From Antedon bifida (Eukaryota; Echinodermata; Crinoidea; Comatulida; Antedonidae), in assembly GCA_963402885.1 (NCBI GenBank), contig OY727096.1, positions 23,107,820 to 23,171,819 of the forward strand: a DNA stretch of 64,000 bases, given 5' to 3'. Shown here in pieces: positions 12,201 through 24,545 of this stretch; the first letter of the stretch is position 1, and every line of letters starts with the position of its first letter. The notes under the pieces were generated by a model. That model did no database searches. It was not told the origin of the DNA and was given only the letters and a program-made list of their open reading frames with translations. Both the position numbers and the translations under genes were made by a program.

Positions 12201-13287
12201 TCAGGTATTTCTAATACTATAAGGTCGATCAGCAATGCTTTTTAAATCGCATGTTAAAATGCTTTTGAAAACTCCTTTAAAATGTGGATGCTTCACTGCG
12301 TACATTAACGGATTGACACAGCTATTCATCATAAGGATTACTGCTGCATATGGCGTAGCCTTCTTAGAAAAATCACTTGTGATCAATAAGCAAAGTCCAA
12401 ACGGAGTCATACACATTACATACACGACAACCACATAAAATAAGTTCTTTGTGACTTTCATATTAATTTTATTCATCCTATGCATGCTGCCTTTCTTTCT
12501 TGCCCAAGCGTTGTGCGACGTCTGTTGTCCATTGGAGCAGCTTGTGATACTTGTTTTATTCATGTTAGACATCATCTTCTCCGTGTGTTTGTGAAAATGT
12601 CGGAATATGATCAAATAACAGGTTACTATCACAAGGAATGGTACTGGGTATAAAGATGCGGATAATATTAAATTGTATGTTGATGATTGTGGGTGTGACG
12701 AGTCCCAGGTACAAGTCTTGTATCTGGGATCATAGCCAAGTTGACCAACACCAAATATGGCTGGAATCGACGCCATGAATATTGATATCGACCAGATAAA
12801 GACAAGAGCGGTTATTATGCAGTGACGTTTGAACGGCAAAGACTTAATGCCAACGTGTGACCTGGTGACCACCACCAGACGACTAATGGCAACCATTGCC
12901 AGTGTGTATACTGCTAGTTACACAGATTATTAAGGATGCTCCCGTGAACACGCACAGCCAATCAGCAAGAGGCCAGCCATTGCTATCTGATAACATTGCT
13001 ACAATCGTCAATGGTATATTCAGAACAGTAAGTAGATCAGTAACGGCGAGATTGACAACGTAGACGTTAGTGACTGTGCGCAATTGACGTGATATAATTA
13101 CAGACACGATGACAAGACCGTTACCAATAATGCCGATAACCATTATAAGTGACAGGCAGAATACTTGAAAGATGAGTTCAGCACGTGACCATGATACAGG
13201 TGAAGGGTTGATGGTAGAAGACACGAAGTCACCTGTTTCATTTGCATACTCCATTATGACGAATAGATGATATGTAAGAGTATCCAT
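12201..13287 (-). pseudogene. Class A GPCR, copy 1, broken by a frameshift
   Basis: Two frames (13287-12883 and 12896-12201) together cover a full seven-helix receptor closely related to the intact copies at 28233 and 34213. Compared with those, the region at about 12900-12910 lacks 2 nt, so the frame shifts at the end of TM3 just before the ISRL motif. No other break was seen: TM4-TM7, the ISRLVVVTRS stretch, 'NPLMYAVKHPHFKG' and the C-terminal 'RPYSIRNT' are all present. The start equivalent to the other copies is the ATG at 13254. A splice acceptor (ttgacag) at 13297 is shared with copy 3. I call it a young pseudogene; an assembly error is the main alternative. Confidence 0.85.
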
Positions 13288-13703
13288 TCGCTGTTACTGT
13301 CAAGTGTCAAAAGATAAAATATATATATATGATTTACATACAGACTACTATTGATTGATCATATTTAACCAAAAGCCTGTTTAATTAGGTTGGCTAATTT
13401 TTTCCTGAGCTCTGATTTGTTTTACATTTTTTTCACGTCACAAAAAGTATAAGATATAAAATATATGAATACGCATGCGTATTTGCAAGTTTCATATTCG
13501 CCTAGTGGAATACAAGCTAAACTTAAACAACCCTATTAACTCGATTAATCTATATTATTTTAAATATATTTTATTTATCTTTGTAAAGTGCAACACAAAC
13601 TCTCTAAATTAGTTATATTTAAATACAAATATTATTAAATAATATAATATTAAAATAATAATAATATAATATTAAAAGTAACATTTTATGTGAGCATGCA
13701 GTC

Positions 13704-13788
13704 AACGCAAGGCGCGCGCAATGCATTTGACCAATCACAAGTAAAAGTTCTTATTCACCGCTTGTGATTGGTCAAATTACTTGCGTGT
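13704..13788. mobile_element. CCAAT-bearing inverted-repeat MITE, copy 1
   Basis: The arms contain 'ttgaccaatcacaag' and its reverse complement 'cttgtgattggtcaa', bounded by 'aacgcaag' and 'cttgcgt'. The family has further copies at 15684-15811, 27885-27972 and 60365-60500. Confidence 0.65.
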
Positions 13789-14864
13789 AGGTCATTGCGG
13801 TTCATCATTCATTAAAAAATTCATGGAAGCGGACCTACTTAACCAAGTCCTGGTTATTTGATTCCTGGAACAACAATATTGTTTTAATAAATTAAATTGA
13901 AATTGTATTTGCTTTAAAAAAATGTGTTGTCCGTGAACAATGATATAACGCACGGAAGATATTAATACTAGAACATTATTATTGACATAACAATTATCAT
14001 GTAGTCAAATTGTCTACGTTGTTACATTGCCTATGTAGTCACATTAAAATGACCGTATTATTATTGTCATTGTCACGACGAAATTCATGTCTTAAGTTAA
14101 TTTACTTATTTTGTTTGTTTTTTTTTCAATTTGCGCTATTAGATAAACAAGTCTCCTCTAATAAACAAAGGTAAAAACTCTTAAAATAATGTATACAGTG
14201 TTGTTATGAATAATCCGACTTGTGTTAAGCCACGCACCAGTGGCGTATTTACCAATCACACTTAAGTGAAATATATTTCACTTAATTCAATACAAAAAAT
14301 GTATTTTCCTTAAATTGTATTCACTTGGATATATTTTTAATTCAAAAGGTGTTTCTCTTAGCCTAATTGTGAATGGTGAACACAGCCACTGACTTACACA
14401 CTGTACGTGTGAACGCGCCCTAAGTGTGAATAGTGTCGTCGCCTATTAACCTTCGGTAAATAGACTTTGGAATAGGCCTACAGTACTTTATTGGCTATAA
14501 TGATACAGTAATAATTGATAGAAAATACAGATTTATTTTCTGATATATAAACACTGATGTTGTTTCTCTCATTGTGTAAAAAGGTGCTTAACAGTATCAT
14601 AATATACAAGGTTAGTTTACACAGTGTGTGAGTTCTATGTAAATATTATAACCATTAGTGTTAATGCTGTTCAAACATTACAATTAAGTGCGAGTAGGTA
14701 ATTGTTATTGTTTTGATATTTATTAGAAGAAAACCAGGTAGTTCATAGAATAGTATTTGGTTTAAAAACAGTTAACTTTCAGTAAAGTACCGTTCTTTTG
14801 TATCATCGTCATATATAGAACAAAATACTATAACAAATAAACCTAGGCCTACTGGTACAGGGTT

Positions 14865-15270
14865 TTTTTTCTCGAAATGACCAAATATCGACTGTTACTA
14901 CTGTACCACTATAGTACAGATATTTTTTCGAAAAATAGCCAAATATCGACTGTTTTCAATATCTATTGAAGTAACGTGCGTTTAAAATATGTATTGAACT
15001 AACATGCGCAGAACACATGTTATTAAATTCTGTGCATGCCATTTACCAAAATAACATTTTCCTGTACTACAGTAGGAGCCTACAGGGATTCATTTGAAAA
15101 ATGGCCAAATATCGATTGTTTAAAAGATGTATTGAGGTAACATGCGCAGAACACATTATGTCATTCTGCGCATGCCCTTAATTTTTTCGAAAAATGGCCA
15201 AATAAAAAAAAACATTAAAAAAACCATAAATTTTCATAATCCTAGTACTGTACTATGCCAAATATCGGAT
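14865..15270. repeat. Local tandem array of a CCAAATATCGA block
   Basis: The block 'tcgaaaaatggccaaatatcga' recurs about four times (near 14872, 14925, 15097 and 15186, with a shorter copy at 15255). It alternates with 'aacatgcgcagaacaca' segments. One unit forms a hairpin: CATGCGCAGAA and TTCTGCGCATG at about 15140-15175. Confidence 0.6.
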
Positions 15271-15683
15271 GGAGGACAATATTGGGATAAAAAGTCATCC
15301 TCCAAAGAGTAACCCGTCGAAAAATATAAGAAATAGAATTTACAGTACCTGTATTAGTACCAAATGATCAAGAAGGTGCATCATCGACGATCACGGCAGG
15401 CTTCTCTCAATTATCATTCAAAAAGCAGGCACCATACAAATGTTAATAAACTATCAACACTATCTTCCCCAAATGACTTCTATCTCAATGGAAACTTATT
15501 AAAACCAGATATGATGATAATACAATCTTAGATAACGATGAAAGCTGTTGCGGTTTTAATTGAAGTACAGTATTCAATAACAAATAGTACGCGCTGAAAC
15601 GGATTGTGATTGGATAATCACCAATATAATTGCGCATGACGTTGAAGATGATCTGAATTAGTTTTAATTATAGTAGAACCACT

Positions 15684-15811
15684 TGGTTCTCACTAGGACG
15701 TAACGCAAGGACGTAAACGTAACGCAAACGTGTTCGAATAATCCATCGCTTGTGATTGGTCAACTCACTTACGTTGCGTTACGTCCTTGTCTTGCGTCTC
15801 AAGTGGGAACC
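15684..15811. mobile_element. CCAAT-bearing inverted-repeat MITE, copy 2 (long arms)
   Basis: About 128 bp with arms of roughly 40 bp: it starts GGTTCTCACT, then GACGTAACGCAAGGACGTAA, and ends with the complementary TTACGTCCTTG...AGTGGGAACC. The loop carries 'cgcttgtgattggtcaa', the core shared with the other copies. It looks the most complete member of the family. Confidence 0.7.
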
Positions 15812-15819
15812 AATCATAA

Positions 15820-15925
15820 AGGGACATCGTCGGGACCCAACAAATTTTCCCCTTAATGTTAAAACAGTTCACCCTGTCTGTTTCACAGGAAACTTTCCCC
15901 TTAATAGGGGTGTTCCAAAGGAATA
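15820..15925. repeat. Dispersed GGGACAYCGTCRGGACCCAAC repeat, copy 2
   Basis: Contains 'gggacatcgtcgggacccaa' followed by 'ccccttaataggggtgttcc', matching 46321-46374 and, more loosely, 20-85. Confidence 0.5.
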
Positions 15926-15997
15926 TCCTGTGTTTAGCCTATAACTCTTTGTTGATCTCCCCAACAATGACAGAGGCTGATGGACAAGTAGTATACT

Positions 15998-16037
15998 TTC
16001 TCTCTCTCTCCCCCTCCCCCCCTCTCTCTCTCTCCCC
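15998..16037. repeat. CT-rich microsatellite
   Basis: Pyrimidine tract of CT repeats interrupted by C runs, just beside a LINE remnant. Confidence 0.9.
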
Positions 16038-16044
16038 GTTCTAC

Positions 16045-16430
16045 TCATATCTGAGTACTCGTGACCATTCTGATGAGGTGTCTCCATTCTTGCCGATCTT
16101 GAGCTTCATTGTAGCAACTGATTATTGGTCGGTTTGCAGCACCACTTATACCATCAATCCATCTGAGTCTCTGTCTTCCTCTTTTTTGTTTCCCCTCAAC
16201 TTTCCCAAACATAATCATTTTCTCCATACTATCTCCATCCCGTCTGGCAATATGTCCAAAGTATTGTAGTTTTTGTTTGATAATAGATTCGATTAATGTG
16301 CCTTTCTTGCCTATTTCGTGCCTTACACTTTCATTAGTTCTTCTGGCAGTCCATGGAATACCTAGAAGCTTTCTCCAGCACCACATCTCAAAAGCTTCAA
16401 TTCGTTTTTGATCTGCAGCATTAATTACCC
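16045..16430 (-). mobile_element. Non-LTR retrotransposon remnant (C-terminal end of ORF2)
   Basis: The minus-strand frame reads 'RIEAFEMWCWRKLLGIPW', 'KQKLQYFGHIARRDG', 'GKVEGKQKRGRQRLRWIDGI' and 'AQDRQEWRHLI'. This is the typical carboxy end of invertebrate endonuclease-reverse transcriptase proteins, after the RT domain. The RT and endonuclease parts are absent, so it is a 5'-truncated dead copy. It lies immediately downstream of SNAPC1. Confidence 0.8.
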
Positions 16431-16616
16431 ATGTTTCAATTAATTAATGCTGCAGTATACTTTACTCTTTTCCAAAATACGCACAAGCCAGATGTGTACA
16501 CTGGACCTCTAGTTTCAAGTCTCATAATACTACAACTATTATGATTTTATGAATTCGTTGCTGTATGATAGAAAGGTAAATAACTACTACTACAGAAAAC
16601 ATTCAAATATAAACAT

Positions 16617-16622
16617 TTTATT
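16617..16622 (-). promoter_or_regulatory. Candidate poly(A) signal of SNAPC1
   Basis: AATAAA on the minus strand, 72 nt past the stop codon at 16694-16696. Confidence 0.6.
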
Positions 16623-16693
16623 AATGAGATATATAAATCTATTTATTTATATATAACATTTTAAGGGTTTTTTTTTTACAAATTCTCGGTCTA

Positions 16694-19600
16694 CTAAATG
16701 TCATCGTTTTTCCGTTTCTTTTTTCTCTTTTTCCCTGTTTTTTCTTTTGCTTTCTTTGGTCTTCCTCTCTTTTTTCCTGTCTCTGGTATTTTGTAATTCA
16801 ATACAAGTTTTTCTTTTGAATTTTCACCGACGATTTCATCTACAAAAAGATAAAATTAATAATGCTCTCTGCTCTCATGATGTATGTTTCTTGAAAGATG
16901 GTTACTGATCTATCTGAACTTCTATCTTCATAATAATTATTGAATTATTATTGATAATAATAATAATTATAATAATAATAATATATTATTTAATTTATAT
17001 ACTGTAGTTGTTTTCACTATGCTATATGTTTATTTATTTTCAGTCACATTCGACAGCTGGAAACCCACCACTAATAGAATAGATTACAAATATTTAAACT
17101 ATATAAAAATATTTTAAAACATTATAAAAACTTTAAACAATATTGCCTATCTTATTACAAAAACATTGATAACTATAAAAAAAAGAGTCATGTATGGTTA
17201 TGTATGGTATTTTGTTTTTACCTCTCATATTTACAAATCATTTGTATACGCACTTGAATGGTAAAATGTTACGAGGGTAAATAGGGAAATGTTACCAAGG
17301 TAAATGGGAAAAATGGTAGCAGAGTCTATTGGTACTAGGGGAGAAGTAATGGGGAAGGCGGGAGGAGGTGGAGAAAAGAGAAGACATTTGGTATACAAAA
17401 TTACAGTAAGGTCATTTCACTTTCATTATTTACCTGTATAACGTTGTGAGGTGGTTTCCCGAATGATCGTAAAATCAAAAGGCGGGAGGCAGTGGAGAAA
17501 AGAGACAGTCGTAGAAATTTAGTATACAATACTACAATAAGGTCATTTTACTTTCTGTGTACTATTTACCTGTAGGTGAATCAGGTTGAGATTGCATTGT
17601 AGCTGATGAAGTGATGCACTGTGCACTAGTAGATGCAGCATTGTCAACCCTACTGGCGTGATGATGAGGCGACTACAAACAAAAATAGTACAGAATCTTT
17701 CAAATTCGTATCATTGTCATCAGTATGTAACTTTTAACATTCTAAGCACATTTACTACAGAAGCAAGAGAAGCAAGAGAACACATGAATTGGCAGCACTG
17801 ACGTGACGCTTAGGAGAGAAGAATGTAGCTAAAAACATCTATGTCCACAGTGCCATGAGCAGTAATCAAGATCTATACAAATAGACATCCCTCCCACTGT
17901 AAACCTTGATATTGTTTTAGCTTTCACACCAGTCCCACCCAATTTCACTTATATTCCAAGTTTTCCGGGACTTTCTGCATTCTCATTCCTGAGGACGACC
18001 AAAGTATATTGATCGAAATGCCGAAAAACAGTTATTTTCAGAATTATATATACATGGTTGACAGCAAACTTGATATCAACAAATAGACATCATTATCTCA
18101 AATTGTGTGTCAGACTGGATTGAGCAATATACCAACTTACTGAAATGCTACCACAGAAAGACTTCTGTTTAATTTTAGCGATTCTTAAAGCTCTTTCATG
18201 AGCTGCTACAACCTCGGCCTTCTCTTCGTCATCACTGACATCCTGGTTGTTGCGTGATGCTTTTTGATTATTCTCTGCTTGGCGCTCTAAAAACTCTTGA
18301 ATGTTACTTGAATAAAAATTAAGAATCTATTTTATATAATTTGCAATGGAGGGCACTGCTATAAATCTATCAATTAAAACTACATTAATGTTTGTAGTTC
18401 AAAATATTAATTATAACAGAGGAAGGTCTTGCAATCTCTCTTCAACTTTCCCAACATCTACTCTCATGAATAGGCGGTACTGATTATTGCCAAAAAAATT
18501 GTGTGCCATTCATATAATGAGTGAGTGGGCGAGAGTGTAAGACAGTGGAACGTAATTATGTAGCCATAACATCAGTGGTAGAAGAAGTCTTCTTGGATAA
18601 GGAATATAAACTGTAAAAATCTTTCGAAACGTGTAGGGGTTACCCTGGTGTACTAGTACATCACAGCCACTGATCATAACTGGGATCTCTGGGAGATCAG
18701 TGTTTGACTGAAGAGGTTACCCAGAATAAATAAATAACAAATTCAAACAGAGTCCTCATGTACTGTAATTGAATGACAGAGAGTTCTTACCGGTTGATAT
18801 AGGACGACATTGAGTCTTTGACTATTTGCAATGATGGGTTATCGGCACTCTTTACTGTTGTTTTAAGATTCTGATATTTATTGTGAACCATTTCAAGATA
18901 CTGTAAAACACATTTTAAAACATCAAATGTCATTTTTCATGTAATTTATAAGTGATTTTTTTTTATATGGATTGCTATTTGGTCAGGGAATGATGTGGAA
19001 CTCTTTAGGCAGTAAAAAAGAATATTAAAAACAGAGAGAAATTTCAGGGAAAATAAATGAAAGAACAATAAACATACCTCTAGAGATTCGCTATCGATAG
19101 ACTCAGAAAGTATACTATGTGGTTGGTGCATATGAGCGGCGGTGTTTTCTTGTGTTTTCAAACCAAGTCTTCTGTGATAAAACATCTAAAAACATGCATT
19201 CATAAAGTTATCTGGAGGTTGGAGGGACGGGATTGGTAGACAGGGGTGCTGTTGCTATATATATGTAGTGAACCCTGTCTTATAAACTTTTTATATATTG
19301 AAACAAACTAAAATAATCTGCAGTAACATAATTTTGACATGGTCTCTAAAGCTCTGTCAACACTATCAAACTTAATTTGACAAAAAAAATGTGATATGCC
19401 CATATATGGACATGATGATGTCATATCACTACCATATTTGGGCATTATATTTGTCAAACTAGTTTGATGGTGTAGACAGAGCTTTAAACTAAGTACTTAC
19501 AGGTTTGGAAGTAGCAGTAACCATGAATGCTTTGTCAAATTTTAATCTCAGATAAACATACTCTGCATCTAGATGTCTCTGCTTGTGGATGTCTTCATAT

Positions 19601-20379
19601 AGAGCTATTAACTCTTGCCAATTATTCAAAGCTATACGAATCTGAGAACAAAGAAAGAACAAATTATACCTTTGATAATTAGATCGAATACTTTTTTTTA
19701 ATGATTTCTGGTATTCTAAATGTTAAGAGCGAGAATAATCATACCTTTATTTTAGGATCTTGAATTTGAGTGAAGTACAGGCCATACAAGAGATAGAGGG
19801 CGCCTATACGGACTTGAAATGTGTACGGTGACATCAGGAATGTAGTGGCTACTTGGAAAGCCTCCTCTGTAAACTATATAAGCACATTTTAAAATTAGGA
19901 AATGCATATGATATTTTGTCAGAATATTTCAGAGCTTTCAGTTTTGTATAATAATTTAAATTAAACGGTCAGCCATGGTGTAGTTATTGCCATGCACCTC
20001 TATTGCATACAAAATACTGTATATTTAGTGTTTATCCATTTTTTCTTAAATGACTCATCTATTTTTTACAATTTCTAAAAATGTGCAGAGGTTTCTGAAA
20101 ATCATACTTACATCACGCTGATCAACTTGGTTTTTCAACCCACTAGAAATAAAATAATTGAAAATGATTTAGAAAATTTAAAAAAAAAAAGATTTCTGTG
20201 GCTCTCATAGCTTGATATTAATGAGACATTACTCACAAATAAATAAAAGAAAAGTTCATTCGTTTCCAGATGTTGACAAAGTCCTCATATCGAACATTTT
20301 CCGTTTTTACAAATGCGTCAAGGAGTTGTTCACAGTCAGTTTTAACACCGCTCCCAAGCTTCTTTCCAACGCCAGACAT
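16694..20379 (-). CDS. SNAPC1: snRNA-activating protein complex subunit 1
   Basis: Subunit of SNAPc, which binds the proximal sequence element and drives U snRNA transcription by RNA polymerases II and III in the nucleus. Exons in transcript order: 20379-20237, 20142-20112 (31 nt), 19873-19745, 19641-19501, 19185-19078, 18900-18791, 18306-18141, 17672-17570, 16839-16694. Frame is continuous, giving 358 aa (human about 368). Conserved parts: 'TDCEQLLDAFVKTENVRYED' and 'WKRMNFSFIY' at the N-terminus; 'SPYTFQVRIGALYLLYGLYF'; 'HLDAEYVYLRLKFDKAFMVT'; and 'YLEMVHNKYQNLK' in the second half. The C-terminus is a basic tail with an AT-hook-like KKRGRPKKAK and a terminal Lys/Arg cluster, probably a nuclear signal. 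A splice acceptor at 20443 shows that 20380-20442 is 5'UTR joined to an upstream exon. The stop is a double TAG TAG. Confidence 0.93.
17265..17600. repeat. Tandem duplication inside SNAPC1 intron 8 copying a splice donor
   Basis: A unit of about 130-150 bp (a 'gcgggaggnngtggagaaaagaga' block, then 'tatacaanantacantaaggtcattt' and 'tatttacctgta') occurs at about 17335-17445 and 17480-17590. The second copy holds the true exon 8 donor; the first has a matching 'gtaaat' decoy. Confidence 0.6.
17977..18050 (+). repeat. Dispersed 'CTCATTCCTGAGGACGA' repeat, copy 2
   Basis: Matches 4996-5065, including 'caaagtatattgat' and 'cagttattttcagaatt'. Lies in SNAPC1 intron 7. Confidence 0.5.
19348..19486. 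mobile_element. CArG-MITE copy 1
   Basis: About 140 bp, with inverted ends AAAGCTCTGTC(T/A)ACACTATCAAACT and its complement. The interior has 'gatatgcc', a perfect CCATATATGG at 19400-19409, then 'atgatgatgtcatatcactaccatatttggg'. Lies in SNAPC1 intron 4. Confidence 0.85.
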
Positions 20380-20442
20380 CTTTTGAAGTAAAAGTGTAAA
20401 ATGATGCCAATCAGGTCCAAGATTAATTCAATGTCACCTGAT

Positions 20443-21691
20443 CTGAAATAGATTAGATATACGTCCACTGCTGGTCATTTAGGCTAGGCCTCTATATTTA
20501 TTATTTCTATTTCTATTAAATATTTTTTTTAACATTACTGAGATAATTTAATTAATTTTTTTAACAATAAAATAGTACTCGTTTTCAATATTTAATTTAT
20601 TTATAACCTACTAATAAGGCTATATTCAGCAATACAATCCATGTCCAGGCCAATCTGTAGACTGTAAACTTCCAGGTTAGGCAGAAGCTGGCATAAGGCA
20701 TACATGTGAACTTATCAACCCCAGAATCGCTCCTCGCTCTGCCCAAAAAACATACAAATGGCCGTAGATAATGGACAATTTATAGGCCTAGCATTTTAAA
20801 GTATAATTAGCATGTTATGCATGTCGGTTCTATACAATTTTTTAACATACCTTAAATACAACCAATTAGTTTGCTTAAACACGCCATCATTTTACAATTG
20901 TTTATTCATATCATCAATTTAACACTGCATTTTATTTGACCCTTTTTATACACAATAATAATGTTTACGTCGTTTTTGTCAGTAACTGTTATAGCGCCAC
21001 CAACGTGTAAATACATACAAACTTTTTTTTAATATCAGGGAATAATTGAAAATATTGACCTAGTCAACATTGTCGTCGTCGTCATTGTAAAAAACGCATT
21101 CAAGACTAATAAAAACCACATTCAACAATAAAAACATATAACACTCTATTATTAAATTAGCTGATTAACATATACATCCGATACGATAATCGTATAATTA
21201 AAGAATAAAAACCATGCCAGTCAGTCAGAGAGCGCCGTCCGTACATAAAATAAAATGATAAATATTCAAATTACACGCATTACAACTTACGATACAAATT
21301 ACAAGCATTAAAAATTCTGATAAAAATTATTATTATTTCACAATAAACACAGTCATTAAATAAAACATATCATTCATTTTGGATTAAACCATAACATGAT
21401 AAAAAAAAAAGTACGGTATGAAAACCTGATTGATTTGAAATTAAAGTAGGCCTATAATATTTGCCTACACATGTTTTAAAAATACTTTAAACATAGTTTA
21501 TTTATTGATTCCAAACAACAGTTCTTTATTCCAAAAAAAAAAGAAGAAGAAGATACGCATGCATAATAAAAAAATAATAAAAAAATAATTTAACATTTTA
21601 AAATAATGGATGATCAAAAACGCTTTTCATTATGCAGTATTTACACTATTTACACAATCAATTATACTGTAATAAATATTTAAAACTACAA
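20443..21691. other. SNAPC1 upstream region, no gene seen
   Basis: AT-rich, non-coding, with several TAGGCCTA-like palindromes. The SNAPC1 leader exon and promoter should be in here. I saw no convincing core promoter or other gene. Confidence 0.5.
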
Positions 21692-22654
21692 AAGTAAAAT
21701 GTATACAGTGTACGATTGTTTTTGGTATTGTATCAGAGATTATTTTACATCTCCCTGGTATGCACTTTTAAACAGCAATCTGCAATTTGTCATTATAATT
21801 AGAAATTTAAAGTTTTCATTCTGATATAACGTTTGTGGTCCAATTTAAATGGTTCTTACCATTAAGCGTTCTTACCTTTAAGTGAATCAGGAGGCAAGTG
21901 AGTTAGTACTCGTATTAAACAAGCTTCTCCATACACCGTTAAAATAACACTTAGTACAGGAAAACTATGAAATATGGTTGAAAAAATTGCAACAGAATTT
22001 ATTTCACCACAATGCATTTCTGTAAGGTCCCTATATGAACATACTAAAAGTCTAGAAAAATCCAGGTAGGGGAAATAGGTTTTTTTAAACAAAATGGCCG
22101 CCAATGGCAAAAATGCCTAAAAAAGGACAAAAAAACATAAATGATAGATCTAATTACCACTTTATAACAGTTTTTACAATGGTTTATATATTTCTTTACA
22201 GTTTCGAAGATCTGAACTACAATATACACATTATTTTAAGTGCTGTTATATAGAAAATGGCCGAAAAACAAATGTTTAAGTATCTAGATATATCCCTATT
22301 GTTATAATACATAAAACGCAGTCAATAATACATTTGTACTGTTATAACAATATATTACAACATTGGTGGTGCCAGCAGAGAGGAGTATAGGAATGGGAGA
22401 TCATATGGGAAGGGTGAGGGAGTCTGTCCGCCCCCACCCCCCATCCCCTCTCCCCAATTGGCTATTTTCGGGAGTATATGTAGACAATATGATGATATTT
22501 CCTAATATAAAACAATACCCCATTGAGTGCTGTTTCAAGAATTTTCATTTTTAAAAGTGACTAAAACTACCCTTTACCGGTATAATATTGTCGGAACTTC
22601 TGGGTGCGCTCCCATTGATGGCCCAGCCAATTGATGCTAGCTGCGCTCTCAACA

Positions 22655-22697
22655 CCCCCCCCCCCACCCCCCCCCCCCCCACCCCCCCCCCCCCCCA
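22655..22697. repeat. Poly-C tract
   Basis: C runs broken by two A residues, inside the 3.1-kb transposon. Reading frames across it are low-complexity artefacts. Confidence 0.95.
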
Positions 22698-23159
22698 CTC
22701 ATCGGGAAAATCCTTGCGCCATCACTGGACTACAATCTATTACCGTATTTATTCGGATAAACGGTACATTTAGAAAAATTGAATAACCTACGCCACCGCA
22801 AGCCCTCCCCCGCCTCCATCGGACATCATTTTTAATTTATTTCCTCGAATGTACGCCCCGCCACATGCATATTATACACAATATTGTATTTTAACACATC
22901 TCTATTTGTAATAGAATTCACTGAATGACATGATGGTGTTGTATTTGTTCATATCTAAAGGGTGTATTTATTTGATTATACATGTTACCAAATTACACCC
23001 ACAAAAATAAACGCCTCTCTCCGAATAAACTCCTCACGACGATTACACGCCCCCACTACCCTCCTTAAAAATCAACCACCAAGGGCATTTATTCAAATAA
23101 ATGTGGTCATTTCACTTTCATCTTGTCAGTATCTCATCCTCCATCTATTGGTGGGGAAT

Positions 23160-24545
23160 TGAGCATGTGCTGATGCCGTGGCATTCTTAAAAAATAGTGG
23201 AGCAGCAGTCCAAACCATATTTTCTGCAGCTGCAATTCATTTTACTACAACCCTATTTACAGGTACATCTAATCAACTTTAATAGTTTCTCTGGTGGTGC
23301 TGGTAGTAAATTTGTCATCAATACTTTCCATCCCTAGTCTGTGGGTTGAAGAGTATTTCCTATCCACTGCTATACCTGGTAATAAAGACTCACGAAAGGA
23401 AATTTTGCAGCAAGGTAATAGATTTGCTTTTTGCAACTTTCTCAAAGAAAAGTGGGCTGTCTAAAGTCTTCATTGACTTCCCTCCATATATAGCTACCAA
23501 TGCCAAATTCCTGATGCAATGTTTTCTTTTTTTTGGAAACTGTTTGGTTTACAGAATTTGACATACAACTCCAACTGTGATGTGATGATTTTTAAGACCA
23601 ACACCTTTTCCTAAACCAAATTTACTTACGGCCCATACTTATAGCCATTAAACACAAGAGTTTGCTTTGCCTTCACATAACGTAACAAACATACATGGTA
23701 CATAATAAATGTCTTGAAATGTTGCTGTTTCGGGCCAAGAGGTTTGATGTAGCAGTGCTCCCCCATTGATAACATACAGTAGGCAGTATGTGTATGGAGT
23801 CAATGGAGTAAAAGAGGGCTGCAGGAAAAGTACAAGGTTCTTTTTCAACAAATGATGCATTGTGTATGACTGTCTCACATCATCATCAATGATGAAATAG
23901 TATATGTTAGGGAATGTGCACTGCTTCTCTATTGATGAATATGGTTGATTTTGACCCATGTGTAATAATATGTTCTTTCCTCTTAAATTAATATTCTGTC
24001 ACGGTTGCTTCATTCATTGATTTAATACCGTATGTTCTCGATAAGGGAGCACTGTGAATGCATGTAAAGTCTTTCCTTGGTGTGAAGCTCTGTAAAAATT
24101 AATTTGCTTTTTATACATGGAATCCAGGGATGTGATACTACATCCCATCTATTTGGTATAGGAAAAGGTTTTAGTCTTAAAATGTCATAACACCTGGGCA
24201 GTAGTATGCTTACAAACTCTGTAAAACCAAACGTCTCCAAAAAAAAGAAACCATCGAATCAGAGGAATTGGCATTGGTAGCCATATGCTGTATGGAGGAA
24301 TACGTTCTGGGAGAAAGTAGCAAAAAGCAAAACAGCACTTGAAATAAAGTCTATTCCCCCAACAACAAATGCTGCAAAATGTCATTCCCTGCGTGTATAT
24401 TACCATGGTACAGCAATAGATAGAAAATACGCTTCAACCCACAGAATGGGGGATGGAAAGTTACAAATGGCGTGATGTGTCCATTGATGACAAATTTACC
24501 ACCAGTGCCACTGTTTGTGACGAATACCACGGCATCAGCACATGC
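23160..24545. repeat. Inner inverted duplication within the transposon
   Basis: Plus-strand 23160-23640 matches the reverse complement of 23955-24545. Shared text includes 'gtaaatttgtcatcaat', 'ctgtgggttgaag' and 'accaatgccaa'. Divergence and indels are much greater than between the terminal repeats. Confidence 0.7.

Larger units (their letters stand above)
13288..15683. other. 5' flank of GPCR copy 1 (probable 5'UTR intron and leader region)
   Basis: Non-coding. Blocks 14480-14750 and 15260-15640 match 36200-36480 and 37260-37620 upstream of GPCR copy 3, in the same order and orientation. On the minus strand both have an ACAG|GTACTGTAAAT site (15349 here, 37356 there), which may be the donor of a 5'UTR intron of about 2.0 kb ending at the acceptor next to the ATG. 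It also contains a CCAAT inverted repeat (13704-13788) and a local tandem array (14865-15270). Confidence 0.5.

Noticed and set aside
22588..22773. Proline/threonine-rich small protein
   Set aside because: Produced by translation of the poly-C tract in the transposon.
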